Part shown: piece after piece, positions 54,806-63,379 of the stretch | How the letters are laid out: each line of letters starts with the position of its first letter | Numbering within the stretch: the stretch's first letter is position 1 | Origin: Bacteroides sp. | GTDB lineage: Bacteria > Bacteroidota > Bacteroidia > Bacteroidales > Muribaculaceae | Direction of reading: 5' to 3' | Assembly: GCA_014802265.1 (NCBI GenBank) | Contig: JAAVCP010000083.1 | Span: 1 to 64,000, forward strand | Length of the DNA stretch: 64,000 bases | Made by a program: the position numbers and the translations under genes | Notes under the pieces: model-generated | Databases searched by the model: none | Seen by the model: only the letters and a program-made list of their open reading frames with translations | What the model was told of the DNA's origin: nothing

Positions 54806-56137
54806 TTATTGTTTGAAAATTCTAAATTTGATTGATACTACTTCATTGACATCATTTTTCTTAATGTCATAAACTTCATACAAAGCCTGGATTACTGATT
54901 CAAGCCCCCATGTTTTACCAGTCATTTCTGACAATGATGACTTTACATCATCTAAGGTGGAGTAAGGTGTGTAATCAATATATCGGGGAGAATTGAATTT
55001 AATTTTAATATCTTTTGGTCTTTTTATTCCCATTTCATTGAAAGGGCGAGTCTCTATCTCAAAACTTTCAAAATTTATTATATTTGATACAGAATTTAAT
55101 ATTGATTTATTGTAATCTGGCATAAGGGCTTTGTTCACATAGATGGGTAATATAAAGGAAGGAAAGGTGAATGTAAACTTTGATATAGCTGTTTTTATAT
55201 TCTTATTAATTGAAATCGAGTATATAAGTTTCTTAGCCTCATCTGCCTTCCTTGGATCCGGATTACCAAGTATCCATTGTGGTTGATCAAAAGGTTGTCT
55301 CACACTATATTCTTCATCAATCATATCATTCTTATCAAGTGATAAGGAGGTAAAAATTTCTGAATATCCGGAGGGTATACAGTCACTATTACAAAGATCT
55401 TTTAATGCCTTATTTTTTCCTATTGCTACAAAATAGAATGGACGTTTCTGCATCAAACTATCTTTATAAGTGCATACTTCCAGATTCTCGGTATAGTTAT
55501 AGTAATACTTACCGTTAAAATCACCATCATACTTCACAATAAGCACTCCTTTATCTTCATTTTTCAATTTGTGGAATTGATTTCTTACTGAGGTTTGGAG
55601 GTCAGTAAGACTGTGTAGATTATAGTAGTGATCATTCTGCTCAAGTAATTTTCTCTTACCATGTGAGAGAATAAGATCACTAACTATAACACAGATGGAA
55701 CTATCTCCAACACATTTTGTGATGGCAGTTTCTAACAGTTTGTTAACTTCTGTAATTGGACCTGAAAATGCTGAATAAGTGGTTAAGTTATCAAGCATTG
55801 TGTCTATATCGTAATTTATTTTATTACATTCTGCGATTGTATTGGCATGAAGGATATTTTCACAATTGCTCATGAAGGTTCCTGTAATTGACAAAAGTGT
55901 TTTCTTTGCATCCTTAAATTTTGGATTATTCCCTGAAAAATCAATGTAACCGCGCATAGAACCTGAATTGTCGACTATAAATGTTACATTTTTTATAGCT
56001 GTAACGTTTACATCTCCTTTTAAAGGTACCTCAATTTTAGCCTTACTACCATATTCACCAGTATTGCCTCTAAAAATTTTTATGACACCAACAACGACGA
56101 GGATTCCTAAAACAATATAAAGAATTATCTTTTTCAT
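54806..56137 (-). CDS. Membrane-anchored vWA-domain protein
   Basis: A 443-aa protein. An N-terminal transmembrane helix (about 4-21) and a von Willebrand A domain (about 48-260) with an intact MIDAS: DNSGS at 56-60 (Asp56, Ser58, Ser60), a likely Thr at about 128, and a later Asp (VIVSDLIL, about 160). The C-terminal part (about 280-443) is beta-rich and ends in a charged tail. The vWA probably binds a partner through a metal ion. Operon gaps of 9 and 20 bases. Confidence 0.8.
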   Translation of the reverse strand: MKKIILYIVLGILVVVGVIKIFRGNTGEYGSKAKIEVPLKGDVNVTAIKNVTFIVDNSGSMRGYIDFSGNNPKFKDAKKTLLSITGTFMSNCENILHANTIAECNKINYDIDTMLDNLTTYSAFSGPITEVNKLLETAITKCVGDSSICVIVSDLILSHGKRKLLEQNDHYYNLHSLTDLQTSVRNQFHKLKNEDKGVLIVKYDGDFNGKYYYNYTENLEVCTYKDSLMQKRPFYFVAIGKNKALKDLCNSDCIPSGYSEIFTSLSLDKNDMIDEEYSVRQPFDQPQWILGNPDPRKADEAKKLIYSISINKNIKTAISKFTFTFPSFILPIYVNKALMPDYNKSILNSVSNIINFESFEIETRPFNEMGIKRPKDIKIKFNSPRYIDYTPYSTLDDVKSSLSEMTGKTWGLESVIQALYEVYDIKKNDVNEVVSIKFRIFKQ

Positions 56138-56146
56138 AATCCACGT

Positions 56147-58048
56147 TTAGATTTGACTTTTAACTACAATTCTTCGGGGATCAGGAGTGCCTCCAATAAG
56201 ACTCACCTTACAATTCTCTATCTCAATGATTGCACCGTGTCTGTCAACTCCGGCATCTATTTCGGTTGCTGATAAGTCTGTGTTACTTCCAACCATATCA
56301 AACAATCGGACTGTCACGATCTGGATGCCTAACCTTTGGGTAACATTATTAAGCTGCTCACGATATTCTTTGAATATATTGGTGAACGAAGAATTTAAAT
56401 CAGGAATCAAAAAGTGTATTCCAGCAAATGACTCATTCAATACCACAAGCGCGTCAACATACGATTTGAGATATGTAGTAAAGAAATAATTCTTTGCCAA
56501 ATTCTCAATCTCTTTAGCTGAAAGACTTTTATTAATCCCAGAAAGTGGTGTACCCTTGATTACAAACCCTGTTTTGGATATCATTTCAATTTCAGTAAGG
56601 AAATTCAGCATATTGATTGCATTTAATCTGGAACTGAAAAGAGCTAATGCCTTATACATAAAATATGAATCAGAAATATCGATATTTAGCATCTCAATAG
56701 CGGAAGTCTGAATATCGTTGGATAATCTCAATAAATTGACAATTTCTCTGCAATAAGATTGCGCGTCAGTTATACCGCTTAATTTTTCATTAAACGCCTG
56801 AGTCTCTAAAGTTAAGCGCTCTACTTCTCGAATCCTTTGACTGAGAGAAAGGGTTACCTTATCTAACTCCTGGATGGTGATTTTTAACTCTTGTCGAGTT
56901 TTACTCAATGAATCATTTAGTTCATTTTTCTCTCCGATGAGTCTATTGCGTTCATGGTTGAATTTCTCGTTAAGTCTGCTTTCAATTGAACGAGATAGAC
57001 TCTCTGCTTTGTCGGCGCGTTCGTTAGCAAGTTTAACATTTCTATCTGCATCGCTTTGAATTTTTCTAATTTTATTTTCGCTCTCCTTGTTTACATTAGT
57101 TATCTCTTGTTTTATTATGTCATTACGTTTTTTACATTCTTTTTCCAAGTCAAAAGTGAGTTTGTCAGCTTTATATAGAGCAGATTTTAATTGATTTTTG
57201 GTTTCCGTATATTCTTTTTGTAACTTATCAAAACTTTCTTTGGTTGCTTTTTCTGATGTGTTATCATAGTCTTCTATCTGATCGGTATCACTTATCTCAT
57301 TATCTAAAAGTGTTGAGATATCTTTATTTACTTCAGATTCATCATCCGAAGTATAAGTTTTCTTATACCTTTGATTCTGTTTGCGCTTCCGCCATAGAAT
57401 AAAGATATCGATAATAAGTATGCATAGGCCTACTATAACTAGTATTAAAATCTTTAAAGATTTGGATGTTTGTCCTCCTTTGGTGATGTCGCTATCCTCC
57501 GGATGATCGTCTGAATGAACAGAAATTGTTGAGAAATCAATCCAATTGCCTGGAATACTATCCGGAACATAATGTATAGAGGCATTAGTAAAGTCGAGGC
57601 TATCAGGTAAAGTGAGCGTGTGTATACTCTTATATCGCACTTCTGCTAATTTTAGAGTATCAAGATATAGTTTCATATACCCAATCCTATTTATCTTAGA
57701 TAAATCAATTTTCAAAGTTACACTATCAGGTCTTGTAATGCAACTCTGAAAATCGGGAAAAGACTCAATATCAGATTTAGGAATATGAATCTGTTTATTG
57801 TAATCAGTGTTTGATTTATTATTAGTAGGAAGTGTATCTCCTACAATAATATTATCTATGTATTTTTCTTCTACTCTTACCCATTCATCTTTGACAAAGT
57901 GATAAGATTTGCCATTATGAGAGTGTATGATGTCGCTTTTAATAGGACGAATATAAATGCTATCGGGTGTATTCCCACAGATTACATTGGGTGAAAATAT
58001 GGTCACCATAACGAAGAATAAAATTAATAATCTTATCTTATATTCCAT
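56147..58048 (-). CDS. Membrane coiled-coil protein (633 aa)
   Basis: Signal peptide about 1-24, an extracytoplasmic beta-rich region (about 25-195), one transmembrane helix (about 199-219), a long cytosolic coiled coil (about 265-425, many ERADKAES, NELNDSLSKTRQEL heptads) and a C-terminal globular domain (about 430-633). No recognised family. The topology bridges both sides of the inner membrane, like a scaffold. Gaps of 3 and 9 bases to neighbours. Confidence 0.72.
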   Translation of the reverse strand: MEYKIRLLILFFVMVTIFSPNVICGNTPDSIYIRPIKSDIIHSHNGKSYHFVKDEWVRVEEKYIDNIIVGDTLPTNNKSNTDYNKQIHIPKSDIESFPDFQSCITRPDSVTLKIDLSKINRIGYMKLYLDTLKLAEVRYKSIHTLTLPDSLDFTNASIHYVPDSIPGNWIDFSTISVHSDDHPEDSDITKGGQTSKSLKILILVIVGLCILIIDIFILWRKRKQNQRYKKTYTSDDESEVNKDISTLLDNEISDTDQIEDYDNTSEKATKESFDKLQKEYTETKNQLKSALYKADKLTFDLEKECKKRNDIIKQEITNVNKESENKIRKIQSDADRNVKLANERADKAESLSRSIESRLNEKFNHERNRLIGEKNELNDSLSKTRQELKITIQELDKVTLSLSQRIREVERLTLETQAFNEKLSGITDAQSYCREIVNLLRLSNDIQTSAIEMLNIDISDSYFMYKALALFSSRLNAINMLNFLTEIEMISKTGFVIKGTPLSGINKSLSAKEIENLAKNYFFTTYLKSYVDALVVLNESFAGIHFLIPDLNSSFTNIFKEYREQLNNVTQRLGIQIVTVRLFDMVGSNTDLSATEIDAGVDRHGAIIEIENCKVSLIGGTPDPRRIVVKSQI

Positions 58049-58051
58049 AAC

Positions 58052-61000
58052 TTATTTAAATCTTTTTGGGTTACTATTTTCATTATCACCAGTTTTACTA
58101 ATATTAATCTTAGTTGTTTGGGGAGAATTAATTGGATCATATTGAGAGGAGACGGTATTATCATCTAATGTAGCCATAGCTGCAAATGCGTATGCTTCGC
58201 TATTAGTATCGGTAATGTCCACATCTATTGTATTACAGGTACCAGTGAGGGGCACGGACTCTCCTAACACGTTAATCTCATAGCTAAAGTTACCATTTGA
58301 GTCAATCTTGACTTTTATAGACTTTACGGACCCACTGATTTCAGATGAATATACCTGAGTCAATTCCGCCTTCTTATGATGGATTTTATTCTTTAAAATT
58401 TCATCGTAATCAGAACCAAGCATTTGGAGGAATTTAACGTTAATTGTAGTAGGATCAATGGGCTCAACTTCTCCTTCCGCTTCTCCGTTATCATTAAAAT
58501 TGGTATTCTTTGATACAACCGGAATGAACTTAGTTGTACCATCTACCGTGTCTGTGTATCCAAATGTTGAGGTTACTATGTCATGGCGCAGATTGATATA
58601 TTTAGAGAACATACCGTACCAACATGCACCACGCACTACTGCTGTTTTTACGACATCTTGATCAGAATCAATACCACCTTTGTAGTTCCATGGATTAACA
58701 TTAAATTTATATTTTTTGAGGGTATCTCTTACCGTTTTCTTTATTCTTGGATACAACACACTTCTTCCTGAAAGAATAAGCTCTACATCGCTTATTGTTA
58801 TACCCGACACTAATTCTTTGACGGAATCTTCAACACTATTTATAACGAGCTCATACATTTTATGGGCTGCTTTACCATCATTCAGATACTCTAAGTCCTT
58901 ATCACTCATAGAGTCGGGGACACTTATACCGCAATCATTGGCAAGCTTGAAAATTTCAATCCAAAGTGCCTCTTTACTTTCTGCGATATTGCCTTCTCTT
59001 GTATTCCCAGCCTTTTTGTCAACATAGTCAACTTTAAGTTTTTGTACGAATGTTATGAGTCGTTTTTTATTCTCTCTGAGCAATTCATTTTCAGATATTC
59101 TAAGTGCTTTCCTCCGTTCTTTAAAAGATGGAATTCCAATGATGATTTTAATGAGTGCGTAATCAATATTATCACCTCCCACTGTATAGCCAACTCTAGA
59201 CACGGTATTCACAGTAATGTGCTGCGTATAAGCGTGACCTTTATTCGTGTTAGTCTTAACATTAATTTTAAAGGCAGTAGCATTTATTGTAGCACCGCCC
59301 ATGTCAAACACAATAAACGTCTTATTAGCCATTTTGGGAAGATTTGCCCAATTGAGATTTAGGTAATACATTAGTACTCCTTCAGCTTCATAAAGGTAGT
59401 GAACTTCTTTAAAGAGCTTAGTGCGCTTGATTGAATCAACCATTGCTTGCACTTTGTTAACAGTATAATTATTTGGTACTGCAACGATAGCCCTAGAGGG
59501 AGACAAATGACCATCGGTCAATAATTTTTGTCTTACTGTATCAGGAACCGTTTTAGAGGTGGCAATATATTTCTCAAACTCACTGCATAAACCCTTGACA
59601 AGTAGATGCGCAAGGTCATGACCACTTATGCGAGCCACAACACCATTATTATTTTTGACTTTAAATTCATTAGCATAGCCCAATAGTTTCTTTATGGACT
59701 GGAAGCTATTTTTACCCCAATAGATGTGAGCCTCATTGCCGAAACGGAAATCTCCTTTTCCTTTTTCAGAGTCGAATACTTGCATTTCAGCTGGATTGCC
59801 ACCATCGAAAATTGAGGCGTGATTAAGAATTTGTATCTTCGAATAGAAGATAGGACTCTTCATATTATTGCCCGCTGTATCTTTAGAAATGTTGCATGCG
59901 AGATTGATGTTGTCGGTGTCAGCCGGTAGTCCTCCCCAACCGTATGCTATACATGAACCTGTTGTGCCTGGGTCAAGTGCAATCCACAAGTCACTGTTAG
60001 GAATTGCAGGGCGCACGATGAAGCGATACCTGCTCTCATCTTGAGTATAGGGTGTAATCTGTTTGCCTGTATGGTCAGCAAAATATGTACGTATATTCAC
60101 CTTTAGTCGAAGAATACAATGGGTTAGATCAGAAAAATCTGGATAAAGTATAGTGTCTTCAAGATAAGCTGTTACTTCAAAAGAATAATTACCATTATTG
60201 TCAAGGTGGAGAGGATACCATTTCTTGGCTGATCGTTGTGAACCATTGTGTTCTGTACCGGCAGGACGGAATGAAAAATCTTCATTTAAATCTACATCCT
60301 CTATTTCATATTCCGCGATTAATTTATATGGCTTTGCAAATTTGGGAATTATAGTTTTTATAGAGCCTTTTACAGCTATGTTTTTTGAGCGTCTCCTTTC
60401 TTGAAAATACCAGCAATCCTGACTAATGACATGATTATTGCTTACATCCATGAATTTTTCATTGGAAATAGGTAATATATCAATGTCAATTTTACTTGTC
60501 GCTTTTTTACCCCTTGATAAATATATAAGATAGTCAATAAATCCTAATACGATTACAAGAACTGAGATAAGTATATACAAATAAGTTGGAGCGGGTTTAT
60601 AGGAAATCTCAGAAGCAGGTATAGCGCGATTTGCCAAGAAAACGTATGGCAAAATATCACTATTATTACTTTCAGGCATAAATGTAAGCTGGAAATCTAA
60701 TACTTCATCTTTTGAAAAGCTATTAAGATTAATAGTCTGAGCATCTATGACAAACTCTTTCTTTACATCATCATACTTGAATGATTGAAGTTCGTCATAA
60801 ACAACAGACCCTTTATCTGTTGTAACAGTTAAGTAGACATCCTTAATATTAAGGCGATCATCTTTTGGAAATGATACTGTTAACTTGTTAATTTCAAAAG
60901 AATCACCGAGATAACTTTTTTGAGAAAGATTTATATTGGAAGTTATATTAACCGATGTATTGACAGCAGATTGCATGATAAGCTGTCTTCCAGTAGCAGT

Positions 61001-61759
61001 GACTCCTTTATCATTATGAACACCACGAGATATCTCAACCCAGTCTGAAATCTGATATGGAGCAGAGTATTGCTTAAGCCATTTATAGAATATTTTAGCT
61101 TTATCAAGATTATCATATATCTGTCCTAATATATTGATGTCATAAGATGCAGGTTGACCGGAATAACCAGTTTGATAAGTACTGACACAAATAACGTAGT
61201 ATTCTTGTGCGGGAATAGATTTATTGATGAAAGGTATAACTGTATTTGGTAAAAATCCGGATAATCCATAACCACTATCTTGACTGATTGATTTTCCGAC
61301 AGATGTCTTTCGAGTATCAAAAGCGTTTGAGAAAACGTTATCCCATGTTTTTTCAAAATCTCCCTCTCCCGTATAATTTTCGTAAGGGTGAACCAGATAG
61401 TTGAGTGTATGTGTAAAAAGACTATCATTGTTAATTTGTTCAACGGATTGTCGTAGCAATTTAAAAGCATTACCATTAGGATTAGGAAATAAAATACTTC
61501 CTTCAAGACCATATAAGAATACTTCCAAATAATCTTTGGTAGGATCAAAACTAAAGTCTTTGGGTCCCGAGTTTAGAGTTTTGGGAGTTTCTCCAAACAA
61601 AAATGACTTTAAATCATCTCCTATTGGCTGCAAGAAACCACCGGAACTTGTTTTAGGAGTTTGATCAACAACCAATACAATATGTTTCCCATAATATTTA
61701 GGGGCAGCTATACCTAATAAAGGAAGCAACATGAATAGAATTAGAGTCTTTAATTTCAT
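58052..61759 (-). CDS. Membrane-anchored Hsp70/actin-fold protein with extracytoplasmic domain
   Basis: A 1235-aa protein read from ATG 61759 (an in-frame ATG at 61792 would add 11 residues before the signal peptide). Signal peptide 1-18; an extracytoplasmic region (about 20-385) that begins like a vWA fold (HIVLVVDQT) but lacks a complete DxSxS; a transmembrane helix (about 390-411); then a cytosolic region with an actin/Hsp70 fold: LWIALDPGTTGSCIAY (about 590-606), FIVFDMGGATINA (about 813-826) and LSGRSVLYP (about 990-999). First gene of the operon. Such a membrane-spanning Hsp70-like protein is unusual. Confidence 0.78.
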   Translation of the reverse strand: MKLKTLILFMLLPLLGIAAPKYYGKHIVLVVDQTPKTSSGGFLQPIGDDLKSFLFGETPKTLNSGPKDFSFDPTKDYLEVFLYGLEGSILFPNPNGNAFKLLRQSVEQINNDSLFTHTLNYLVHPYENYTGEGDFEKTWDNVFSNAFDTRKTSVGKSISQDSGYGLSGFLPNTVIPFINKSIPAQEYYVICVSTYQTGYSGQPASYDINILGQIYDNLDKAKIFYKWLKQYSAPYQISDWVEISRGVHNDKGVTATGRQLIMQSAVNTSVNITSNINLSQKSYLGDSFEINKLTVSFPKDDRLNIKDVYLTVTTDKGSVVYDELQSFKYDDVKKEFVIDAQTINLNSFSKDEVLDFQLTFMPESNNSDILPYVFLANRAIPASEISYKPAPTYLYILISVLVIVLGFIDYLIYLSRGKKATSKIDIDILPISNEKFMDVSNNHVISQDCWYFQERRRSKNIAVKGSIKTIIPKFAKPYKLIAEYEIEDVDLNEDFSFRPAGTEHNGSQRSAKKWYPLHLDNNGNYSFEVTAYLEDTILYPDFSDLTHCILRLKVNIRTYFADHTGKQITPYTQDESRYRFIVRPAIPNSDLWIALDPGTTGSCIAYGWGGLPADTDNINLACNISKDTAGNNMKSPIFYSKIQILNHASIFDGGNPAEMQVFDSEKGKGDFRFGNEAHIYWGKNSFQSIKKLLGYANEFKVKNNNGVVARISGHDLAHLLVKGLCSEFEKYIATSKTVPDTVRQKLLTDGHLSPSRAIVAVPNNYTVNKVQAMVDSIKRTKLFKEVHYLYEAEGVLMYYLNLNWANLPKMANKTFIVFDMGGATINATAFKINVKTNTNKGHAYTQHITVNTVSRVGYTVGGDNIDYALIKIIIGIPSFKERRKALRISENELLRENKKRLITFVQKLKVDYVDKKAGNTREGNIAESKEALWIEIFKLANDCGISVPDSMSDKDLEYLNDGKAAHKMYELVINSVEDSVKELVSGITISDVELILSGRSVLYPRIKKTVRDTLKKYKFNVNPWNYKGGIDSDQDVVKTAVVRGACWYGMFSKYINLRHDIVTSTFGYTDTVDGTTKFIPVVSKNTNFNDNGEAEGEVEPIDPTTINVKFLQMLGSDYDEILKNKIHHKKAELTQVYSSEISGSVKSIKVKIDSNGNFSYEINVLGESVPLTGTCNTIDVDITDTNSEAYAFAAMATLDDNTVSSQYDPINSPQTTKINISKTGDNENSNPKRFK

Positions 61760-61790
61760 ACTTAACGTTAAATTTTTAACATAAGAATAC

Positions 61791-61799
61791 AAATCATAT
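61791..61799 (-). promoter_or_regulatory. Imperfect promoter element near the operon start
   Basis: TATGATTTG on the minus strand has one extra base compared with TAnnTTTG. It may give basal transcription of the operon; no good -33 is seen. Confidence 0.3.
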
Positions 61800-61814
61800 A
61801 ATGTTTGGGTTGAA

Positions 61815-62019
61815 GATCTCTAAATAAGAGATATGGATTTAAAATAAATCAAAGATAATCAAATAATTACAAGATGATAAAATAGTCATTTGCTAAACAG
61901 AATGCTTGAAAAGTCTTAAAACCATCTTTTTATAAAAGAAATTAAATTAAAAAAATTAGTTCATTTACAGAAAAATAGCTATATTTGCATTCAAATTTAA
62001 GTATCTCTTATTTAGAGAT
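61815..62019. repeat. 18-bp inverted repeat pair flanking a promoter segment
   Basis: ATCTCTAAATAAGAGATA (starting about 61816) recurs as its exact reverse complement (about 62001-62018). Each copy is itself a 6-bp dyad (ATCTCT/AGAGAT) around a 5-base spacer, the architecture of a tyrosine recombinase core site, and the spacers are inverted relative to each other. The enclosed roughly 170 bases hold a -7 element on the + strand (61980-61987) and another on the minus strand (61999-61992). Confidence 0.6.
61980..61987 (+). promoter_or_regulatory. -7 promoter element pointing away from the operon
   Basis: TATATTTG matches TAnnTTTG on the + strand, inside the inverted-repeat segment; no clear -33. 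Inversion of the segment would point it at the operon. Confidence 0.5.
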
Positions 62020-62076
62020 ATGGATGGTTGCAAAACAGCTAGAGGGGGTGAGGGTGATAGATATGAAATAAGAAAT

Positions 62077-62109
62077 GGCTCAATTGGGGTTTTACCAGTT
62101 GAGTCTTTT
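62077..62109 (+). terminator. Terminator-like hairpin
   Basis: GGCTCAATTGG pairs with CCAGTTGAGTC (two G-U pairs, loop of 7) followed by TTTT. A transcript from the promoter at 61980 would end here after about 115 bases. Confidence 0.6.
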
Positions 62110-62372
62110 GCTTAGAGGCGATTTTACATAGAAGGGGTACTAGGAGTATAAGTTGATGATTATTTAGTGATAGTAATTGGGGATGGTGGATTGTAAGTAG
62201 ATAAAGTCTCTATTGCTTTTGGGAGGTATAAAGTATTATATATCAGAGGTAAGTTACTACAAATTATAAGGTTATTAACAAATGTAAGATTATGATTTAT
62301 TTTTTCATTGGTATTTGTGTGATTGGGAGGAGGTTTTTAGGATAGTTGGTAATGATTGCTTGTAGTTTTTGT

Positions 62373-62468
62373 TAGCTGGGATAGCTTGTATTTTGGTTAG
62401 TTAGCTTGATTAGCGGGGGTAGCTGGGGATAGCTTGCAATTTGGTTAGTTAGGTTAGCGGGGATAGCT
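62373..62468. repeat. Tandem imperfect AGCT-rich repeats
   Basis: Two copies of a roughly 47-base unit beginning TAGCTGGG (62373 and 62420). TAGC recurs at intervals near 9-10 or 20 bases. A related AGCT series lies on the other side of the neighbouring gene (63102-63134). Confidence 0.6.
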
Positions 62469-62504
62469 TAATTGGAGAAAGGGTTTATTGGGGATTATGG
62501 ATTT

Positions 62505-63071
62505 TTATTTTTGATTGGTATTGGAGTTGCGATAATTAAGACGAGCTTTATACATTTGCTCTTTAATTCCTCCTTTGCGTAAGAAGTCTTCCTTAACCAA
62601 TTCTATAAGTTTGGATATCATTGAGATTGTCTGGTAGATTAGGGTAATGATTAGATTGCAAAGTTCTTCGTTGTTGAGGCGAGCAGAGAATTTCATATAA
62701 TATGAGGTATCATTATGTTTGATAGAGGTTTCTCTTAGCTTTTTTGTGCGGGGATGGTCAATTGTCCATTTAGGGATGCCACGTGTTCTCATAAAATCTA
62801 AATAATCATTCAATAATTCATGTAGGCTGCCGCGAGCTACCCCGTATAATTTGATTTCCATTTCGGCGGAGGATCCGGCATCAGATCTGCCTTCCACTAT
62901 ATTTTGCTTACCTGATCTTGCAGCCTGAAGCATTTGATCATGAGTCCTGTCGTGGCGGGAGATATTTCTTTGAAGGAAATGGTAAGTCAGGTCGTAAATG
63001 GCTTCTGCTTTTTGAAAAGCATATAGTTTTCGATAGCTTGTCTTTGACTTAGCAAAATCAAGTGGCTCCAT
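62505..63071 (-). CDS. Four-helix-bundle protein (S23/bAvd-like)
   Basis: A 188-aa soluble basic protein with the four-helix-bundle pattern of the S23 ribosomal/intervening-sequence and bAvd-like family (FQKAEAIYDLTYHFL, RTHDQMLQAARSGKQNIVEG, ELLNDYLDFM) plus a C-terminal extension typical of the 'four helix bundle suffix' type. bAvd is an RNA-binding subunit of diversity-generating retroelements, but no reverse transcriptase is nearby. Start at ATG 63071. It is flanked on both sides by AGCT-rich repeats, suggesting an autonomous or mobile-like unit. Confidence 0.8.
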   Translation of the reverse strand: MEPLDFAKSKTSYRKLYAFQKAEAIYDLTYHFLQRNISRHDRTHDQMLQAARSGKQNIVEGRSDAGSSAEMEIKLYGVARGSLHELLNDYLDFMRTRGIPKWTIDHPRTKKLRETSIKHNDTSYYMKFSARLNNEELCNLIITLIYQTISMISKLIELVKEDFLRKGGIKEQMYKARLNYRNSNTNQK

Positions 63072-63101
63072 GTTTTTGGGGGTATTTAAGTGGGTGGAGT
63101 T

Positions 63102-63134
63102 AGCTAAATCAGCTGATAGTAGCTGTTATTAGCT
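63102..63134. repeat. AGCT motifs with about 10-base spacing
   Basis: AGCT occurs at 63102, 63111, 63121 and 63131, one helical turn apart, just upstream of the four-helix-bundle gene. Confidence 0.55.
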
Positions 63135-63235
63135 ATGGTGGGTAATTTATTTCAGTTGCAAATGTAGTAAAAAATTCTCAGATATAGGCTTTTGGCAGAT
63201 AAAATTTAGTTAAATGGATAATTATGGCATAATAA

Positions 63236-63267
63236 TTTGTGAATGTCGGGGAGATTGTATATCTTTG
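63236..63267 (+). promoter_or_regulatory. Promoter of the right-end secreted protein gene
   Basis: -33 TTTG (63236-63239) and -7 TATCTTTG (63260-63267), 20 bases apart. The leader of about 105 bases contains the hairpin at 63328-63355. Confidence 0.65.
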
Positions 63268-63327
63268 CCGCTGAAGTTGAGCTTTTGATTTCTTTAGTAA
63301 CTTTGATTTATTTGCTTGATTTCTTTT

Positions 63328-63355
63328 AATGAAGACGTGTGGTCTTTCATTTTTT
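63328..63355 (+). terminator. Terminator-like hairpin in a leader
   Basis: AATGAAGAC pairs with GTCTTTCATT, followed by TTTTTT, 25 bases before the ATG at 63380. It could act as an attenuator. Confidence 0.5.
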
Positions 63356-63379
63356 AGTTTCAACCTAACACTTTTTATT

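Larger units (their letters stand above)
61800..62504. other. Long AT-rich non-coding region
   Basis: About 700 bases without an ORF I can support. It holds the inverted-repeat segment, a terminator-like hairpin at 62077-62109, and the AGCT-rich repeats at 62373-62468. Confidence 0.55.

Noticed and set aside
62373..62468. CRISPR-like array
   Set aside because: The repeats are imperfect, with no unique spacers of constant length and no cas genes; better described as an AGCT-rich tandem repeat.
62505..63071. Diversity-generating retroelement
   Set aside because: The bAvd-like fold is suggestive, but there is no reverse transcriptase, template repeat or variable repeat in the window.
63178..63363. 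61-aa Lys-rich open frame on the minus strand
   Set aside because: It lies over the promoter and leader of the + strand secreted protein gene and has no recognisable features.
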